From contig NC_135559.1 of NCBI RefSeq assembly GCF_964340395.1, forward strand, positions 7,418,259-7,482,258: 64,000 bases of DNA, written 5' to 3'. The stretch's first letter is position 1. The number at the start of each line of letters is the position of its first letter. Under the pieces are notes generated by a model. That model was given only the letters and a program-made list of their open reading frames with translations. It searched no databases and was not told the origin of the DNA. This document shows positions 38,802 through 51,834 of the stretch, one piece after another. Both the position numbers and the translations under genes were made by a program. The DNA comes from Glandiceps talaboti (taxonomy: Eukaryota; Hemichordata; Enteropneusta; Spengelidae).

Positions 38802-40532
38802 GATTCTCTCTTAGCATACATTAAACTGTTACCTGTAACAGAAAGAGAATAAAAACTTAATGTTTTGAAAACCTGCAAAAATATAATGATTTTAAAAACA
38901 TACACAGTTCAGCTAACATAAAACATCACCTGAGTGCACACACCACAAAAGGATCAATCTAGAATAATCTTCAAATCTGATGTCAACATATATACATGTA
39001 CAAGTATATCTGTCCTTATACATAAATTTACAAGCATGCATGCATGCACAGAAACACAAATACACACCTGATCAAATTCCTATAATAAAGATACAGTCAA
39101 CTAGGAAATTACATGTAAAGGTGCGGTGTGATGATTGCAAAAAGCAGATTGTGTTAGTGAAGACTATGACATCAATTAAAGTCGGATAAATTCTCTGAAA
39201 CCAGTCAAGTTGTAGTTTCTACAATATCCAATACAGTAACCAAGTACTAATCGCCTCAATTTCAAATCAACTTCACCCTCAACTGAATTGCATTCTCTTT
39301 TAAAAGTACGATATAGAAATACAGCAGACTTTTAAGTTTAACCAACGCTTTTTATCAAAATTACGCTACAGTGTACACAGACGTAAAGTGTATTTATGAT
39401 ATTGGAATTATTTAAGGTTATACTGCATGTGTAGTTCAAAGTTTTAAGCATTAAGCTTTTGAGCTATCTTGGTTGACAATTCTCATCCAAATGTCAAATT
39501 ACAGCTGACCACTTGATAGTAGGATATTGGAATATGGAATTTTTACGTCTCATTGTAGATATTGCGAGATATGCAAATATATGTCTAGCAACAATAGTTG
39601 AAAAACGTGATCGCACGCAAGTTTTCGCCGCGGCCATGTGTGATGACATTGAGAACAACACTAGTGTTGCTAAGTGTTTGACACTTTCAGCTTGATCACC
39701 TCACCTGGCTGTTAAAGATGAAATGGCTCATGCAGGATCTCGTGAGATCTGCTGCAAGAAGAAAAATGGAGTTTAAATTTGGAAATCTTTCAACCCCCGG
39801 CACTAGATACAGGCTACTAAACATTCAACACTATACAGTCTGATTTAACTCAGTCAATGTACAGTACACACATGTATGTGTAATGCACAATGTGGCTACA
39901 AAGGAGGTTTTGAAATTCTATATTTTCGTGATTCCTGTTCTGTCTGACGTAAAGTTGCACATCTATAGTGTGAAATGACATGATATACTGTACTCACCAT
40001 GGTATTACCAAGGATAAAACAGTGTGTTGAAATATCTCTGACGATTTGAGTAGTTTATACAGCAGCTGAGTGATCACTTTCCAACCAAATGGCACACTTG
40101 TAACCAAGTCTATGACAACCATAAGTATTCATATCTGCTACTCATGAATATTCATATCTGATAGCAAATGATGACTTCCACACATGACGCAGTAAGCTTC
40201 TAATCAGTGCAACATTTGTAGCTAATCAGAATGGTTTTTACACCTGAAAAGAATTAAAATATAAAAATGCTTTGAATTATATATACCAAAAAGTAATCAA
40301 CTTACCTATATACCTTACAGTCTATATATAGTAATGTAATTAAACTATCACAGGTATACTGGTAGTCAAAGCTGACACCGTTCAGGTCACTTGTATCAAA
40401 GAAATTTTGAATAACCTTTGTTCTATTACACTGTAGGTATTGTTTGGCTATTTTTGTTCTGTGCATGTATGTGCACGTAGACAAGCCTTCACACACACAC
40501 TCTATAGATAAATTCACAATATACAATGAGTA

Positions 40533-40750
40533 ACACTAAAGCACTTTCTCTAAGTGTTTCACTCATTTATAGCATTCATATTAAATGTAAAAGTACACTG
40601 TTTCAATTGGTTTAATTACAAGCCTAGCAATGTGGCCTTTCTAATGTGGTCAATTAGCAAATGAAACAGTATACTTTTATATTTGATATGGATGCTATAA
40701 ACAATTGTGGTATATACAGAAAACACTTTACTTTTGGGTTATGGGTTGTA
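40533..40750. mobile_element. Foldback MITE, single-arm version of 4170-4530
   Basis: AAGTACACTGTTTCAATTGG ... AAATGAAACAGTATACTTTT with a CTAGCAATGTGGCCTTTCTA loop; over 85% like 4180-4400 by eye. Confidence 0.85.
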
Positions 40751-40764
40751 AATGTAAGTTGACA

Positions 40765-40865
40765 ACAACAACATTGTGTGGTTCCAGTAATGCTCAATTT
40801 TAAAATAGGGTGGGTAGGTAGAATTCATTTTTAATTTGTATTTTTTTATCTTTGAGAATCTGTTC
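40765..40865 (-). mobile_element. End fragment of the TTAGGCCTAA MITE
   Basis: CATTGTGTGGTTCCAGTAAT, GCTCAATTTTAAAATAGGGTGG match one end of 9593-9950 in inverted orientation. Confidence 0.7.
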
Positions 40866-43046
40866 AAATGTTCTCTTCACATTTACAGAGGTCAACACAG
40901 ACTTCTCACTGATGTACTTTCTGGACGATACACAGAAGACATCGTGTGGTAATCTTGCAGCTGTATTCTACCATGTTGTTTTAATCACACGAGGCATATG
41001 GGTCTTCAAATCAGACTAGTATCACACGTCTTTGCAATTTTTTTTTCTTTTTTCGATAATTTTTTCCTAATTACCTACAAAAAAGTTTTGAATGGCAGTA
41101 TAACATTAGGTTGGGTCGGGTTACTGGAATATAATAAAGTTGTTTTATCAATTTAAAATCCAAATTAATAAATACCAAATTCTTATCCATATGGCCACAA
41201 TGAGGACAGCTGCACGGACAGATGGAGGCACATACATGTATAATGTACAGATAAGAGGGAACCCATTGTAATAGCACCCCCTTCAGAAGGGCTCAAAAAT
41301 ATTGAAATATTATAAGAAGCTGAGCAATGGTGTTTTCTCAACATTAAGATAGTTTACACCACTGTTGGGTAAACTAACACTCTAAAGTATTGTTGTTGGG
41401 GTATAAATACACACGCTATACATACACACATCACATGTCATCACCAACTCATTCAGCTGAGAAATCACATACATCCTAAACTACATTCTACCACAGTACA
41501 AAATGTAACCTTTACCACCTAATGTGATTAGAATACCAATTTATCATGCCCCTTGGTGCGTGCCCATACAGTAATTTCCATGCACAGCTGTGGCCTGTTT
41601 CATGTTTGTATTCATGGTTCTGATTGATATAAACATACAGAAACAATGCTACACTTTATGATACATGTAGTAAGATTGAATGGATGCAGTCTGTGACATT
41701 TTGTCCAAATGAAAAGAACAAACATGCCACTATGAAGATATCCAATGCAGACATCAAAACATTAGCACCCGTGTGTCTGCGCCTAATAGCAGCACGTTTA
41801 AATGGTTGATTTCATGTTGGCAAAAAAGTTGCAAGAAATTGCGACCATGTTATCTTAAAGTGTAGAATGTGCAGTTTGTTAACGGTTTCTGCACGGTTGT
41901 ATCAAACAGAGCCAGTGAACACTAATATGCATTGGGCTGTACTGTATGTTATTTGAGAATAGTAAATTGTATTTTCATTTCATTTCAGATTTTACAAAAT
42001 ATTTAAGTCAACAGAAATTGTCCATTTTTTCCCCCACATTCCTTTTTAAACCCCAAATATTTACAGCTTGTCATGTAAACTGGCTAAAATTCCAAAATCA
42101 TTAGTGATGAATGGGGTCAAAGGTGAAAGGACAATGATCTCAATCTATCAATGATGTTGTTACTTCATAATCTCAGTATACAGACCAACAGACAAGGATT
42201 TGTTTGTCTGAAAGACCACAGATTTTTTATTTTTTCAACAATAGAGAATTTCATACATTTGTAAGTAACAGCTGGGCTGCAATCCTTTCCAAGGAATTAA
42301 AAGTCAATTTCTATACAACAGCGTGACCACTCTGTAATCTAGAACAGCTGGGGAGATGTATTTGATTCCAAAGAACCAATGGGTTTCACAAAAAAAACGG
42401 CCAAGATACGTTGGCAAGAAAATAGAAGTAATTTTTCACCATATTGCCCTTTTTGAATGTGAAAAAATGTTTAGGGTCGACCGGGTCACTAGAAACATAC
42501 ATTGTACATGTTTTGATAGGCCTGAGAAATGGGTATTTATTTTGGATTTCAATTAATAAAACAAATTTACTATGTTTTTCTACTGGAAAAAAAACAATGT
42601 GAAACATCATACTGATACAAATGTACCATTAGTCATGTTTATCATTAACTAATTATTTTTTTTAAATAGTGCCAATGGCACTGTAGCATGCCTGTATAGT
42701 TTATGTGTTGTTGTTTTTTGAATAGTTTATATACACCATAATTTTACTGTTGGCATGGACAGTATCTTTGTTGCTGGGTCAACTATGTCAACTTTTTGAA
42801 AGTTTATCCAATTGCCTAACCATCTATGTTGTTATGTTTGCAATTTCATCAATCTTTTCACTGTTGCTATGGTCATGGTCATGAACAATTCTTAACCTAC
42901 CCACCCTATAATTTTTTTTACCCAAAATCACACACCTCAATGACCTGTGATGCAATCATTTTGCTTTGAATAACTACACACCATAACTAATGTCCCCATC
43001 AAATACCAAGGCTATCAGACTGGTGGCTTTTGACTTTAAGTTATTT

Positions 43047-43238
<192 letters not shown>

Positions 43239-43985
43239 ACACTTTGCCATGCCTATAAACTACTAAACCTCAGTTCAACTGTGCTAACAAATAAAAAAAT
43301 GTGCAAAATTTTGTCACTGTATGTACATTTGTAATGTTATAAAGTGTTTGTAAACAAACAGAGCCAATTTTGAACACATCACCACATCACATCCAGGCTG
43401 TGCATGTATCTATCAGTTCCTCATACAGTGTTGCTGCTCAGGTTGGGGAACCCCAGTAACAGAAATGGAGAAAGGGGTAAACAAAGTATCAATGATTTCC
43501 CATAGAGTCGATGGTAATTTGGTTTGAGAATTCATCATGTCATGCAAAATGACATGAAAACTCTGGTAGATTTTACCTTCTAATCACCCTTAGCAAAATC
43601 ACTGTCATATACATCTATTGAAATATCACTATATAAAATCATTCAGTGTTGTTTACAAATCACTACTGCTATGTATATAGCAATAACGTCTGTAAACATT
43701 TTCTTAAGTTTTCCTTGATTACAAACATGACTTGGTCTATACATTTTTCACATTTTTTTTTATTGTATAAAAAGATAGTAAAGTTTTTAAATAAATTAGA
43801 ATTCCAAAACTAATGCAGATTTTCTCATCCATATTGCTTGATGATAACTTGTATATACCAAGTCATCTATATAATTTGTACCAGGGTGTTCCATAATTTT
43901 CATAATATTAATTTCATATTAGGAAATTGACATTTGATATTGTCAAATATTGTCAATATGTCTATTGAAAATCGTCACCTCTTTA

Positions 43986-44018
<33 letters not shown>

Positions 44019-45410
44019 AAAAAAAACTTAAATTCTTCCTCTTCTTGTTTAAATTAAAAAAAAAAAAAACCCTCAAAAGTTCTTCTTTTTAAATTTGAAT
44101 CTAAAGTGACTGTTTTCTATTACATTTAATTGAGGCAGTTTCAAAGTCTACAGAAACACTGATAAACAAAAAATCTTGTGTTTTGGAAAGGAAAAAGAAA
44201 TAAATGTGATATTACTGGTGCATGGTGATACACACAAGCCGAAGAGAATTCAAAGTTGACCTGACCTGACCTGGCCTGACCTTGGGTGACATGAGGTGAC
44301 CGAATGAATTATCTATGTTTCAGTACGCGTATACGATATGGTTCGACCTGATTTGCCACTTATTTTTGTAACAACACGTGGTTAAGTCTTTCTTTCGGAG
44401 AGGCCTTTCACACAAGGGTGGACATGAATTGTTAAGACATCGAAAACAAAACAGAGAATCAATCACAGAGTGTATATACGGGAAACCTTGTGGATATGGC
44501 CCGTGATAAAAGATAACACACGTCACAATGAAATGAAAGGTCATTTGCTCAATATCACCTTTGAGTCAGTATAATTACTCCAAGATATCACCAACATCTG
44601 AGGTCGAAGCTGAAAAAACAAAAGTTCCCGTACACTGAAAATCTTACTACTTCTACAGTTTTGTGTAAGGGTGTCTTTTGTTGTACAAATGTATCTATTC
44701 AAACGCTGTCAAACTGCGTCCTTCACGCCATTCATGATTCGATCATCAACACATCAATCATGATGTAACCAGCGTGGTGCTTCAACGTGTACGTGTGGCA
44801 ACCGTAGTGCTTTTGGTACACGAATCAGTTTCCCCTGCCCATTACGTTATTGATCTGACCTCTTCAACACTCTATTCCATGTTTCTCTTTGTACTCACCG
44901 TGTCACCGTCTTATCAGCGCAGCGTCTCAAGTCGTCCCTGTTTTGTTTTTGTGTATGGACTCTACATACGTACCGCATCCATTCATTTGAGTGTCGACAT
45001 TTTTTAGATACCTCTCTACAGGGTTTGCCGATTCAATTATGCGTATCTGTCCTGTCGAAGGTTCAGTTAGTGTGAGCAAATAAATCACTGCCAAGAAACA
45101 GAACTAGATCGGCCACACACGCAACCATTTTCTTCATTTCAAGCACGACAGTGGCGAGTTCACGGCTTGCCGGAGGCCTCGTCTGGTCTGGTAGTGCGCC
45201 CTCAACTGCGAGCTAGCTTCCATGTTATAAAGATACCACCAATTACATTTCTACAGTACGTTTTGTGGTTTAAACATTACAGTATTCAACTTGAAATGAG
45301 TTTTTTTTTCTCGAAAACTAAGCTTACTTTTAGCGTAGAGAAATGAAATACACAAAAAAGAGATGGATATTTTAAAGTGTCGGTGAATGTACAGGAAAAT
45401 GATGTTACCC

Positions 45411-45412
<2 letters not shown>

Positions 45413-45454
<42 letters not shown>

Positions 45455-45566
45455 CAGAGAGAGATAGAGACAGAGAGACAGAGAGAAAGAGCGTGCGTGT
45501 GCGCGTGCGTGTGTGTGTGTGTGTGTGTGCGTGCGTGCGTGTGTGTGTGTGTGTGTGTGTGTGTAT
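45413..45566. repeat. (GA)n, (CAGA)n and (GT/GC)n compound tract
   Basis: GAGAGA, CAGAGA, then GTGCGT and GTGTGT runs. Simple sequence only. Confidence 0.95.
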
Positions 45567-45615
45567 CAAGCAATTTTCTACTGTCGCTCGACAAACATAT
45601 ATTATTTCATCCAAA

Positions 45616-45819
45616 ATGTCGACGTTATCTCAAGTGTTGTTAGTTATTATAAGTGACGATTGTATAAGGCTCTCGAAACGTCTTGACAAATTTAAATTCG
45701 AGCAGGGTCCTCCACCTAGACTTCATTTCAGCCTTGTCTGTGGTTCTACAGCTTCCATAAATCCAAATAAACATGTATATATAGACATAGAGAGCCTTTC
45801 AGTTCCTCAATTTGCATGA
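45616..45819 (+). CDS. Possible 67-aa protein, unrecognised
   Basis: A frame starting MSTLSQVLLVIISDDCIRLS and ending SVPQFA, with a favourable AAAATG context directly after the microsatellite. It has mixed composition rather than repeat bias, but I know no relative, and no promoter or splice signal supports it. It may be chance. Confidence 0.2.
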   Translation: MSTLSQVLLVIISDDCIRLSKRLDKFKFEQGPPPRLHFSLVCGSTASINPNKHVYIDIESLSVPQFA

Positions 45820-46465
45820 CTTGTACGTGTGGCAATACGAAGGAAAGTAACCAACGTTGTAATGATCAGAGATTGAGAGAACGTTTCAATGTTAACACAG
45901 CAGCAGGCATAGTTAACTCCGATTACAGCAGGAAAAACAAGTTTTGATTTTATTGATTCATTCCTTATATACCTTTTCTTGTCTTTGTTATTGTGTTCAA
46001 AGTTTATTGATCAATAGTTATTTTGTTGTCAGCCTTGGTTTCTTTGATTTTAAGTTTTACTTTTTTTCACTGGGAGAGGCTAGATGGCGGGGGTGGTGAC
46101 AGTTTTGATGTATGTATCTGATAACGGTCACCTAGTTTTCAGCAGAGATAACCAGATTGCCCTCCCTACAGTTTTTTCTTCAATTATAAGCTTAATATTT
46201 ACCCATGCGGGTTAGTAGAAACCTAGTTAATAAACAACTTGATGTGATCATTGTGTTTGTTTGCTGTCTTCTAACATGAGCGGCAGAGGAGAGCTGTAGC
46301 TGTAGTTATCTTCGAACTCGTTTACACACCTGTTGATAGCTGATCGCCTTTGGTAATTAATTGTTATTGGAAAGGCGTCTGTGTCGACGTGCGCTTTCAT
46401 GTCAACGGAGTTGTTTGTACCTTTATTTTGGCAGTCTCAACTCATATATAGAAGGCTAATATAAA

Positions 46466-46720
46466 ATGGTGGACCAGTGGCAGAAAACCCGGTACACAGC
46501 CCTATTCCTCACAGCATTGCCAATATTGACTTTCTTCGCCTGTTACATGTACCCACCACTCTTTGGACGGGGACAGTACAACAAGGCAGCGGCAGCCATA
46601 GCGGCATGTATCATAGCAGCTGTCGGGCTTAGACGATTACCAAGAGAACGACCTGGTCCCGTGCCTGGAATTCAGCGCAGACAGCAGGCTAAACCACCAG
46701 AAAGCAAGAAAAAAGACTGA
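46466..46720 (+). CDS. Small membrane protein, 84 aa, unrecognised
   Basis: A single-exon frame starting MVDQWQKTRYTALFLTALPI and ending in a basic tail (QQAKPPESKKKD). Residues about 10-33 and 38-55 (KAAAAIAACIIAAVGL) are two hydrophobic segments separated by a short PPLFGRGQYN loop, followed by a Pro/Arg-rich cytosol- or matrix-type tail. A TATATA-like element lies about 20 bp before the ATG (46445-46450). Composition looks like a real coding sequence. I do not recognise the family; size and layout resemble small mitochondrial or ER membrane proteins. Confidence 0.6.
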   Translation: MVDQWQKTRYTALFLTALPILTFFACYMYPPLFGRGQYNKAAAAIAACIIAAVGLRRLPRERPGPVPGIQRRQQAKPPESKKKD

Positions 46721-46807
46721 CACTTATATTCGTTCATTGTTTTAATATTAATCAAATATGCTTACTTTTATTTCAAGGTAAGAACTCACGATCATACTTT
46801 TAGTATC

Positions 46808-48046
46808 ATGCCCGGCCGTTCCTATATTCGACGAAATCAACCGTGTTTGCTAATCGACAAGATGGTAGCCTGCATGGTGAGATTCGAATTCATTACACCA
46901 CAGACAAGTAATACGTGTGTTACTTGTCTGTGATTACACAGTGTCGGTCCAATTTCCAAAAGCTTTATATAATGAAGTCACTGAGGACAAAGCCATATTA
47001 GAAATGCTCATCCTCACAAACACAACTGCAAATTATATATACCAATGTGGTTTGAAACTTGAACCATGCCTATAATATAACACCATGTAGTTATCGCAAC
47101 ACAAAATTATCTGAAAATAATTGGTAACGTATCACGGCCGCGATATACGATATTAGACTAAAAAGCTTATAGGCTTCCGAAAATTTTCTCCAAATCGGGT
47201 TTTTATCAGTTTGAAGAAGAAGGAAAGACTTGTTGATATGTTAAGGTATTTTCTAAAAATCAAATTTTTGCTTCAGACCACGTGTTTGCAGATATATTGA
47301 TATGTAAATAACAGATAAGTACATAGACTACAGGTCACTAAATGACCTTTGACCTTTCGTGTTGATCGACATGTCAGTTCGATCAACATACGAACTTTCT
47401 AAACTAACTAAATATTAAAACGCCTTTATTAGCACAAGTGCACGGAAACTATGATGAAAAACAACTCGACCTCCATGAAATACATGCGATTGTTAACCAT
47501 TCTGAGATGCAGGGTTGTGACGACGAGGTAAGCACGGTGCCATGAGAGTAGGTTGATCTTTATGACCAGAACAGCTGTGAATGAAAATAATTTTCGTTTT
47601 ATTTTAAATTTATTTATGTTATTGTTGCATGTATGATACCTTATAAGCAAAACCTTTGAGTATTAAACAAATTTATTTGAAACCAGTAAATCATCCCTAC
47701 CCCTTTCTTGACTGTTTACATAAGGACACCAAGGCAGTGTAAACGTGCACAGTATCATATCACAGTACTGTGGCAATCAACGACGAATACTGGGGTAGAT
47801 ATGGTTGAACACTTTCTGGTAAAAATAATGGGTGTGTTTTCAATGGATTACGGAATGGTCATAAAAAAGTTGAATGTTGTATATATTTCATTTCAGATTG
47901 TAAGTTGTAGAAAGAAGAATCAACCCCCACGATATACACACTATCTGAAATCCAAAGTCGCTGAAAAAATAAACAGTCCAACTCGACAAAAGGCATTCCT
48001 GTACCAAATCGACAGTTCCTGGAGAATTAAAGCTGATGATCGCTGA
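46808..48046 (+). CDS. Possible three-exon gene, 99 aa, unrecognised
   Basis: Model: 46808-46876, 47433-47527, 47911-48046. The donors are ATG|GTGAGA and GAG|GTAAGC; the acceptors are TTTATTAG and GTTGTAG; phases fit. The product would start MPGRSYIRRNQPCLLIDKMV, contain CMHKC and end SSWRIKADDR; it is basic with no membrane segment. The last exon (KKNQPPRYTHYLKSKVAEKI) is the best-looking part. An alternative acceptor at 47896 opens a longer last exon in the same frame. Against the model: the second exon is also open in another frame, no homologue is known to me, and intron 1 contains a hairpin insertion (46899-46932). Confidence 0.4.
46899..46932. mobile_element. 34-bp hairpin with exact 7-bp direct repeats
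   Basis: Arms CACAGACAAGTAA and TTACTTGTCTGTG around TACGTGTG. ATTACAC flanks it at 46892-46898 and 46933-46939. Same type of arm as 59964-59997 and 52706-52724. Confidence 0.75.
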
Positions 48047-49037
48047 TATTGAACGTTTTCAAGTTGAACTAAAATCTCAGCTATTGTTTAACAATATTAT
48101 AAACTGTATTTGATGTATTACCATGTGCATTTTACTAAGTTGTCATTTTAGCCCATTTAATTATTGTAACCATAGCATACTTTCATAGCATACTTGTAAT
48201 GAAAATATGCCACCCCAGACAACCAGAGATACAACTAAATGTACAGCGATTTCCTATCCTTTCCAAATGCAAATTGCAACTTTTCTTTCTACCAGTAGCC
48301 ACTAATCTGAAACAAAACGCCAAAATAAAATAATAATATTGTAAACTTTAGTGTAACATTTCTTTTATAACTGTGTATCTTCAACTGTGTTGTATTTATG
48401 TCGTTGAAAAGTGCCCTCTTCGGTGAAATTTCTCTAACGACAGATAATAAACATGTTCTTATATCGTGCATGTCGTTCAGCTGTTTATTTATTTAACGAG
48501 TATGCGTATAGTGTTTTCTTCAAGCGTTGTCGTTGGCCCGATGTCGTTGATTGAGTGGCACCGTGACACCGACGCATCCGTATGTGTCACGTTAGAACAG
48601 CGCCACCGACGATTGTGTCTTACAGTCAAGATACTATATAACCCTCTGATAACCCTAGGCCTCGTACTATTAGGGGTCACACTAAAGATATCACACTTGA
48701 ACAATAACTGCGCACGTCTTGTACTTTACATTTACATGCTTTCCTGGCATGTTGGTTTTGCATTAACGTATACGTACCAGTGGTAAGTACTTGAGCCAGT
48801 CCATATAACTGATGTCACCTGTAATTTAGTTTTACGATAAACTTTATTACGTCATAACTATTTGTTTTCATTCAAGAATATAACATGGTAAAATTTTCAA
48901 AAAATGGCGATATCATATTCAAAAATTTTACTTTATTACTTCAAATAAAGATATAAAAGGGATGATAAAAAATGTTGGCAAATCTGGAGAAAAACTCTGA
49001 TTTGTTGTTTTCTTCTAAAGATCAAATATGTGCTTTT
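48047..49037. other. Interval between the convergent 3' ends
   Basis: No gene supported. Poly(A) signals for the SDR gene on the minus strand lie at 48937-48932 and 48848-48843 (AATAAA). An open frame at 48538-48786 has no family resemblance. Confidence 0.5.
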
Positions 49038-51787
49038 TCATTTTCTTTTCTTCTTCATTAGCGCTGTAGGAGTCGGGTAGTATGTTGACATCGCGTAGGC
49101 AAACCCATAGTCAGTTATCCAAGATGGCAGAAAACGAAGTATACAGCATGGCATTATAGTGTTCATAAACTCTCCAACAAGATAACGGTGTTTGGGGTGT
49201 TTTGCCATTACAGCATCCAACATTGCATCGACAACTGGACTGGCATCTGCACTGGTTTTGTGTCGATTGTCCAACAACATATCGATTTGTGCATCGAAGT
49301 ATTCTCTACCGTACTGTTGTTTGCAATCATCATCCATGTTATTCCAAACTTCTTCCGTCAACTTACGGAGGTCTCCATCGTTGTGGCCGCCAAAGATTCC
49401 CGTTGCGCGTGCGTACCATCCTGGTTGAACAACAGACACCTAATAAAATAAGACTTCAAAATGATTTTTTTTGGCAAGGGTGGGGATGGGGTATTAGGTT
49501 GTAGTGGGTCACGTGATTAACATACGTAACATCCAAAGGACAAAACGTTTAAATTTAATACTGAAAAAAACTAAGGAAAATCGAACCAACTATATCACAC
49601 ATTTTACAGGTAATCGCCTAAAAAATTGCTTGGTTCTGGTTACCCGACCCCATATATTTTCACTGCCGACCCTAAACGTTGAGAAAAATTAAATAAAATC
49701 GCGAAAATTGTGAAGTCTCGCCAGAAATAGTGGATGCGGAAACTGACATCAACTTAAAAAGACAATATAAAACTGTTCTTCCAATCTGTAATGGCTGTAC
49801 ATCTGATGAGAAGAAACCAATAACACAGAGACCATTTGGGATACAACAGAAAACATAACTACTTGAACTAGACACTCACACATGAAAAAAAAAATTAAAA
49901 AAAAATCTACCTACCCCACCTATTCTAGAATTGAGCGTAATCGGAACAACACAATTTTTTAGGCCTAAGTATGCTCACGACTATCTTACCGCCACCTTAT
50001 TATTTGAAGCTTTATTGAAAACTTTTTTTTTGGTGAGTTTACTTTAGGAACTGTATTATCATATATTTATCTGCACATTTGTACTTTCAAGTTTACATCA
50101 CATGTTTATCCCATTGGCAACATGGCGAGAGGAGTTCGAACTGGCAATCCTTCCCCGACAATGGAAACGTTGCGAAAATGATTACTTGTGGACTCTGAGT
50201 TCATTAGTTCACATTAATCACGGAATCCAACATTTTTTTGGAAGCAAATGACATTTTTTCGCTGACCTCTCTGTGGGGGTGTGCTTCTGTACTGTAACAA
50301 TGGACTGTCATCACAGCACAGCACAGTACAACACAACACAGTACAGTGCAGCACAGTACAGTACAGCACAGTACAACACAGTACAGTACAACACAGTAAA
50401 CACAACACAGTACAACACAGTATAGCACGGTAATTGTAGTACACCCTTGACGAGTCGACGTCAGCGAGATTTTGACATTCGCTTCCAAAATGTTTAACGA
50501 AAACTTCGTTCCACACATTATAAATATGTAATTATACACCGAGTCAAAATCAAGTTCCACACAAACCTTGACACCCCATTGGTTCATTTCGTGTCTTAAA
50601 CTGTCACTGAAGCTTTCAATCGCAAATTTAGACATACTGTAGGCGGCTCCAGCCGGCACTGAGAATGTACCTAACATACTGCTGACGTTGACAATATGTC
50701 CTACAATGGAGGGTAGAGAAGCAAGGACAAGATAATGAAATACAAGTACATGTACATTGTAAAAAATTACAATTACATTATAAAACTGTATAGTCTTCAT
50801 CTCGGCATGAATCAGACCAAGAATGGCATCATGATCCGATTTCATTGTCTCATTTTTTAGTTATCAACACGTCCAATGTATTATTTCCCAATATTCGTCA
50901 TTGTTCGGTCAACGGAAAAAACAGTGACCTAAGGGGCCTTGTCACTACGAGTCAAAAGCGAGTCAGAGTAGTGACAAATGTGACTTATTTTCCGGTTAAA
51001 TGAAGAAAAAATATTGGCGAATAATTACGAAAAAATAAGGTTACCATGTCCAATTTATCGCACCGCAGAATCACTAATTATTACATAGAGTCATAGCAGT
51101 GTGGTACGTAAAGATATCCCGTACTTTCGAACGGGTATAACTTGGTTTTTGCATGTTATAGTACGAATTACTCGTACGAATTAATCGTGTGGCAAGAATG
51201 CCTAACCATGTCATACACATTGAAGTTACCTTTCATCGCCCTTATATGTGGCAAGAATGCCTTGGTAACTCTAACCATGCCATACACATTGACGTCCATA
51301 ACTTGTTTAAAGACGTTGACGTCACACCACTCAATCTCACCCCATCTCCATATCCCTGCATTGTTGACTACAGCTACCACTGCTTCCGAGGAGGAATGAA
51401 ATAAGAATATATTAGGTCACTCCGATCCCTGCAATGAATGTCTATGGATTCTGAACCATGGGAGATTTCATGTCTTTTTCTAACCAACTGAAACCGGGAT
51501 TACTGTGATTAATACTTGTTGTTTTCTTTGTATCCAGTTATGTTGTTTGTTTGTTTGTTTGTTTGTTTATTTGTTTGTTTGTTTGTTTGTTTTTGTCTGT
51601 CTGTCTGTCTCTGTGTGGCTGTCTGTTTGTTTGTTTGTTTGTTTGTTTGTTTGTTTGTTTGTTAAATGTGTTTGTTTGGTGATTTTGAATTACAGTCGAG
51701 TCAAATTCAAGTGTATGGTTGTCCATATCACACCTGGAACATGTTAATTAACAATATAACAAACAAACAAACAAACACACACACACA

Positions 51788-51834
<47 letters not shown>

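Noticed and set aside
44258-44300. Repeated TGACCTGACCTGACC, like clustered nuclear-receptor half sites
   Set aside because: The half sites overlap as a pentamer repeat and are not at a proved promoter; a similar run at 15215 is also in non-coding sequence.
44320-44544. Cys-rich 74-aa minus-strand frame
   Set aside because: Cysteine spacing fits no domain I know, and no splice context supports it.
48466-48786. 106-aa plus-strand hydrophobic frame
   Set aside because: No known family, no splice or promoter signals, lies in the 3' flank of convergent genes; probably chance.
50204-50845. 213-aa minus-strand frame over SDR gene A exon 4
   Set aside because: It reads through both splice sites; upstream and downstream parts are intron and an ACAGT repeat.
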